Assembly (NCBI GenBank): GCA_040392805.1
Contig: JBEBVI010000028.1
Coordinates: forward strand, 1-19,895
DNA: 19,895 nucleotides
Source: Taibaiella helvus_B
Lineage (GTDB): Bacteria > Bacteroidota > Bacteroidia > Chitinophagales > Chitinophagaceae
Direction: 5' to 3'
A program made the position numbers and the translations under genes. Below the pieces are notes generated by a model that was not told where the DNA came from, ran no database searches, and saw only the letters and a list, made by a program, of their open reading frames with translations. Below, in pieces: positions 16,442-19,895 of the stretch. Each line of letters opens with the position of its first letter. The first letter of the stretch is position 1.

Positions 16442-19400
16442 CTACTGAAGCACAAGCTTAACAGTTTCCGTATAGGTTGCACATTCCACTTTTATGAAGT
16501 ATAATCCCTTGCTGTAATAGTTCAGGTCAAGCGTGAGGATACTTCCGTCAGCGATATTTTCGTAATTATTCCTTTCCAATGTCTGGCCTGCAATATTCTG
16601 GATACTTAAGCTGGCTTTTCCTGAATAGCTTCCTTTATACAATATGGATACGGTACTGTTGGCCGGGTTAGGATATACCTTTATTGTGTTCTTTACTTTA
16701 ACCAGGCTACCGGTGCTTATGGGTTCTTTTTCATCTCCTTTTTTGAACACCACCCTGTAATCCTCCGTTTCACCGGAAACATAAGTTCCGCATGCCTCGT
16801 CAGAAGGTATGTTTTCTGAAACATCATTATTGATGATCAGCCTCAGACCGGTTTCTTTTTCCAGTACTGCATGAGAGGGTATGGTAATGCTGCCTGTCTT
16901 ATGCCAGGTGGTTGCTTCCGAAATTCCGGTATATACACGTTCTTCAGGAATGTCAAATGAACCGTTGCCATTGTAGTCGATGAACATCGTGATCTTTGCA
17001 TCGGCATGCTTATCGCGCAGCAGTATATGATCCAGTACAAAACTGTAAGAGCTATCTATATACATTTCCATAGCCGGCAGGTGCTTGTAATTCGTGTACC
17101 TGCTATCCGCATCAGGATTATTAAGATGTCCTCCATTCAACGGAATATCTATTGTCAACATTTTAAACGATCCTATATCGCTGCTATCTGCAGTACCCGC
17201 AAAATCACCGGTAGCATAGCTGGCACAATAGCATAGCGTCTCCTGGCCAATATAAACGGAATCGGTATAAGAGAGCACCTTATTCTGTTTACATTCTGCT
17301 TTAACACGGTAGTATCCGGGCGCGTCAAAAATAAACCGCAGAGACGACTGGTCCGTTGAATTAGCGATACCGGCCCAGGTCCTTCCGTCTGCAGAAGTTT
17401 CCCAGCTCCTTACAATCAGACCTGCAGTTGAATCGGCATTGATATGCGAAAGAGCAAAAGGATAACCCGGGCAGAAAGAAGTATCTAAGGCTGTCAGCAC
17501 ACCGGTTTCTTCAGTACCCTTACAAGGTATATCATGTATTCTTACTAAGTAATCTTCCGTTTCCCCATTTGAGAAAGAGCCGCAAGCCTTTGTAAGTGTC
17601 GTATCATAGGTTGTAGTGCTTGTAACTATTCTCATACCTGTAATACCTATTTCAGCGCTATTAGGTACTTTAAATAATGCCGAATCATTAAATACATCAG
17701 ACTTTTTTGTATGTCCCCAGATCATTTCATTGCTTTCATATTCTCCGTTCCTATTGAAGTCAATGAATATTGCCGTATAGGCTCCTCCCATTTGCGGCCT
17801 TACATTGGTACCATTACCAGTAAAGAAGGTCAGATCAATTTTATAACTACTATCTCTGAATAAGTTGACCGGTGGCAGATCAGTAAAGTTGGAATACTTC
17901 TTCTTTGCCTCAGGATTTGCAACAGATGGAAGCGGGTTCCCATTATCAAGCAGTAAAGTAGTATCATTCTCCGGTCTGATTTTCACATTACCAATATTAA
18001 TGGACATGGTTGTACCAGTAGGCCCGGAGGTGCAATAGCAGGAGTAAAACGGCTTAATAGTTAATAAGCGTGGAGCGGAAGTATCTTTAAGCCCGGAATT
18101 GGAACAGGTCACAATACAGCGATACCAGGTAGATTGTGTAATGGAAACGGAGGGATGCTCTACATTTCCATTAGTCACATCTGCCCAGCCGATGCCATCG
18201 GTTGACTCCTGCCACAACCATTCCAAACCTGCAGAAAAGGTCGTACCGGTAAGTGATAGCTTCATACCGTTTCCGGAACAGATAGAAACCGAATCTACTA
18301 TCCCGGCAACCGGTTGTTCCGTACAAGGCTCCAGCACATACAGGTTGTTTATACCCATATCATAATCTCCGGATTGTGAGTAACTCGTTGAGCGGAAACG
18401 GATGACGGTTTTATTGGAGTTTGATTCAAATGGTATTACTTGAGGTTGCCAGGAACCATTTACACCCTGACTATTTAGTGTCTGGAGTGCAATAAACGTA
18501 TTTCCCCCATCTTTCGATAACATGACATCCATTCTCGGGGAACCACCGGTCAAATTAATATGATCAAAACGAAGCTCCTTACCACCCTGCTTAGTACTAC
18601 AATCAAGATACATACTTAAACTACCTTCACCCACATTACTACAGGTATGAAACCGGGCAGAGTGATCACCGGCTTTAACCGGGTAGAAGGAAGGTACAAC
18701 TGTACCCGTCCATTTAGCGCTGGCCCCCTGGTCTTCCCTTCTCCAGGACTGGTTACCCGTAGCAGGGAAAGCCGCCCAATTTACATCCGGGAGTTCTAAG
18801 CTGTCACAACGGTTTTGCCATTCTTCAAACAATTGGCTGTAAGGTACCGGGCGATAGATCAATCCTTTATTAGAAACATTTACCGTCACCACATTACTGG
18901 CCGTTGACTGGGAGCCACAATTCAAAGATACCCGGTACTGCGTATTTGTAACGGGATTAAACGTAGCGGATGAGCCCTTTACACTATCCAGTTTCAGCCA
19001 GGTATTACCATTGTCCACAGAGTATTCCCAAAGATAGGTTGTACCGGCTGCAAATGATGTTATAGACGCGGTCAGAGTTACGTCAGCAGAGGCACATGTA
19101 TTAAAAGGCCCAGCCGGCAACAAGCCTGGGGCTGAAGGCTTTCCTGTGCAGTCTGCCAACTTCCGTAGGCTGAATTGCATATTGGGCCTGTTCACATGCG
19201 TTGACGAAGAAGAGTAATCACCACATTTACCGGTTACGGAACGGTACACTATTTTACCTGTGGTTTTACCATCATATTGCAATCTTCCGACACGGGCTGT
19301 GGTGGCCGCCGGAATTGAATCGAAGCAAACATCGATAAGCAAATTGCTGATCCCGTCCCACACAAAAGGCGTCTGAAAAGTGTACCAGTTCCAGCCTAAG

Positions 19401-19786
19401 GTAGTAGTATAGCTTGCAGCATAATGTGCCTGCTTCAGGCCGATGCTGTCAAAGGTCTGTATAATATCTTTTACCGTATTTTTGACTTTTATACCGAAGC
19501 CGGGCAAAGGATAGATATTAGGATCCGTGATGTTAAAAGCTACCGAATCCAGTATGGCGGGTCCTGAAAAACCCTGCGCCTTAAAATCCTCTACGGTATA
19601 TAGTATTTGCCAGTGCGTATTCTTGCCGTACGTACCTCCATAGGCAATCGGATTATAAGTATTATTGGAAGTAGTATCCTTTCCTATTTGTACAATCTGT
19701 TGTGCATCTGCTCCGGGCAAGGCAAGAACAAGCATATAAATAAGCAGCGATACGTACCTAATCCGTCTTAGTAGTTTAGCTTTCAT
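16442..19786 (-). CDS. Secreted GEVED-domain protein with type A T9SS tail (paralog 1)
   Basis: This 1114-residue protein has a signal peptide ending near residue 28 (GADA|QQ). The domain order matches its paralog at 11684-15082: N-terminal beta domain (about 45-208; WQILYTVEDFKAQG, NLLIDVCFD, RPNMQFSL), Ig-like segment (215-305), MAM/jelly-roll-like domain (314-487; SWRREDQGASAKW, DMGINNLYV), Ig-like domain (490-580; WLWQESTDGIGW, YRCIVTC), GEVED 1 (583-750; IDFNRNGEYESNE, GETEDYLV), Ig-like segment, GEVED 2 (852-1016; IDYNGNGSFDIPEE, GETEDYRV), and a type A sorting domain (about 1030-1114; KVYPNPANSTVSI, SKGLYFIKV). The DxNxxG loops suggest calcium binding. The tail predicts secretion by the T9SS and anchoring at the cell surface. 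No protease or glycosidase active site is seen; adhesion or polymer binding is the most likely role. A -7-like box and the shared inverted repeat lie upstream. Confidence 0.9.
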   Translation of the reverse strand: MKAKLLRRIRYVSLLIYMLVLALPGADAQQIVQIGKDTTSNNTYNPIAYGGTYGKNTHWQILYTVEDFKAQGFSGPAILDSVAFNITDPNIYPLPGFGIKVKNTVKDIIQTFDSIGLKQAHYAASYTTTLGWNWYTFQTPFVWDGISNLLIDVCFDSIPAATTARVGRLQYDGKTTGKIVYRSVTGKCGDYSSSSTHVNRPNMQFSLRKLADCTGKPSAPGLLPAGPFNTCASADVTLTASITSFAAGTTYLWEYSVDNGNTWLKLDSVKGSSATFNPVTNTQYRVSLNCGSQSTASNVVTVNVSNKGLIYRPVPYSQLFEEWQNRCDSLELPDVNWAAFPATGNQSWRREDQGASAKWTGTVVPSFYPVKAGDHSARFHTCSNVGEGSLSMYLDCSTKQGGKELRFDHINLTGGSPRMDVMLSKDGGNTFIALQTLNSQGVNGSWQPQVIPFESNSNKTVIRFRSTSYSQSGDYDMGINNLYVLEPCTEQPVAGIVDSVSICSGNGMKLSLTGTTFSAGLEWLWQESTDGIGWADVTNGNVEHPSVSITQSTWYRCIVTCSNSGLKDTSAPRLLTIKPFYSCYCTSGPTGTTMSINIGNVKIRPENDTTLLLDNGNPLPSVANPEAKKKYSNFTDLPPVNLFRDSSYKIDLTFFTGNGTNVRPQMGGAYTAIFIDFNRNGEYESNEMIWGHTKKSDVFNDSALFKVPNSAEIGITGMRIVTSTTTYDTTLTKACGSFSNGETEDYLVRIHDIPCKGTEETGVLTALDTSFCPGYPFALSHINADSTAGLIVRSWETSADGRTWAGIANSTDQSSLRFIFDAPGYYRVKAECKQNKVLSYTDSVYIGQETLCYCASYATGDFAGTADSSDIGSFKMLTIDIPLNGGHLNNPDADSRYTNYKHLPAMEMYIDSSYSFVLDHILLRDKHADAKITMFIDYNGNGSFDIPEERVYTGISEATTWHKTGSITIPSHAVLEKETGLRLIINNDVSENIPSDEACGTYVSGETEDYRVVFKKGDEKEPISTGSLVKVKNTIKVYPNPANSTVSILYKGSYSGKASLSIQNIAGQTLERNNYENIADGSILTLDLNYYSKGLYFIKVECATYTETVKLVLQ

Positions 19787-19821
19787 AAATTCGTGTTTTA
19801 TTTTAACAATAAATATGGCTA

Positions 19822-19829
19822 CAAAGATG
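19822..19829 (-). promoter_or_regulatory. -7-like promoter element (CATCTTTG) of the 1114-residue protein gene
   Basis: The minus strand reads CATCTTTG, which differs from TAnnTTTG only at the first base. It lies 35 bases before the ATG. An imperfect -7 box with an upstream operator is what a regulator-dependent promoter would show. Confidence 0.45.
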
Positions 19830-19849
19830 AGCTGCCCTCAATTCCAATC

Positions 19850-19869
19850 ATAGAGTATTATTACTCTAT
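19850..19869. promoter_or_regulatory. Inverted repeat, predicted operator (copy A)
   Basis: ATAGAGTA (19850-19857) pairs perfectly with TACTCTAT (19862-19869) around a four-base centre. The minus-strand AATAGAGTAATAATACTCT (19852-19870) matches the site upstream of the paralogous gene at 18 of 19 bases. The distance from the repeat to the -7 box is 22 bases in both copies. Confidence 0.6.
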
Positions 19870-19895
19870 TATCGGCTTTTTAAATGCACTAATCT

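Noticed and set aside
1..19895. Search for CRISPR arrays, tRNA or rRNA genes, insertion sequences and defence systems
   Set aside because: No regularly spaced repeats, no tRNA-like cloverleaf and no transposase, nuclease or helicase motifs were seen on either strand by reading alone.

Overview
The window reads as chromosomal DNA of a member of the Bacteroidota, probably close to Chitinophagaceae (the family is inference). Three signs point there: four very large secreted proteins ending in the two classes of type IX secretion system (T9SS) sorting domain, TAnnTTTG promoter elements of the Bacteroidota type, and mostly AT-rich leaders without Shine-Dalgarno sequences. No tRNA, rRNA, CRISPR array, insertion sequence or phage gene was seen.

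Left part (1-5275): a secreted prolyl oligopeptidase and a small lipoprotein of unknown function lie on the minus strand. A divergent fabG and fabH pair (type II fatty acid synthesis) lies on the plus strand. Each of fabG, fabH and the peptidase has its own TAnnTTTG box just upstream, so they are probably separate transcripts.

Middle (5276-5681): an intergenic stretch holding a bidirectional terminator, a minus-strand terminator and a REP-like dispersed repeat with a likely degraded second copy.

Right part (5682-19786), all minus strand, is an island of secreted or surface proteins. In transcription order: a 1114-residue GEVED protein with a type A T9SS tail; a 298-residue glycine-zipper lipoprotein in AT-rich DNA; a 1132-residue paralog of the first protein; an 859-residue beta-propeller/PKD protein with a type B (CHU_C) tail; and a 1056-residue Ig-like protein with a type B tail. 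The last three look like one operon: gaps of 111 and 140 bases, no internal promoter box, and a clear terminator only after the last gene.

The most interesting signal is regulatory. The two paralogous type A genes share an inverted repeat (18 of 19 bases identical) at exactly the same distance (22 bases) upstream of a -7 promoter box, although the spacer between has diverged. This suggests one dimeric regulator controls both transcripts. A domain of about 200 residues at the N-terminus of both paralogs also appears to sit inside the 1056-residue protein, which links the cluster at the protein level.
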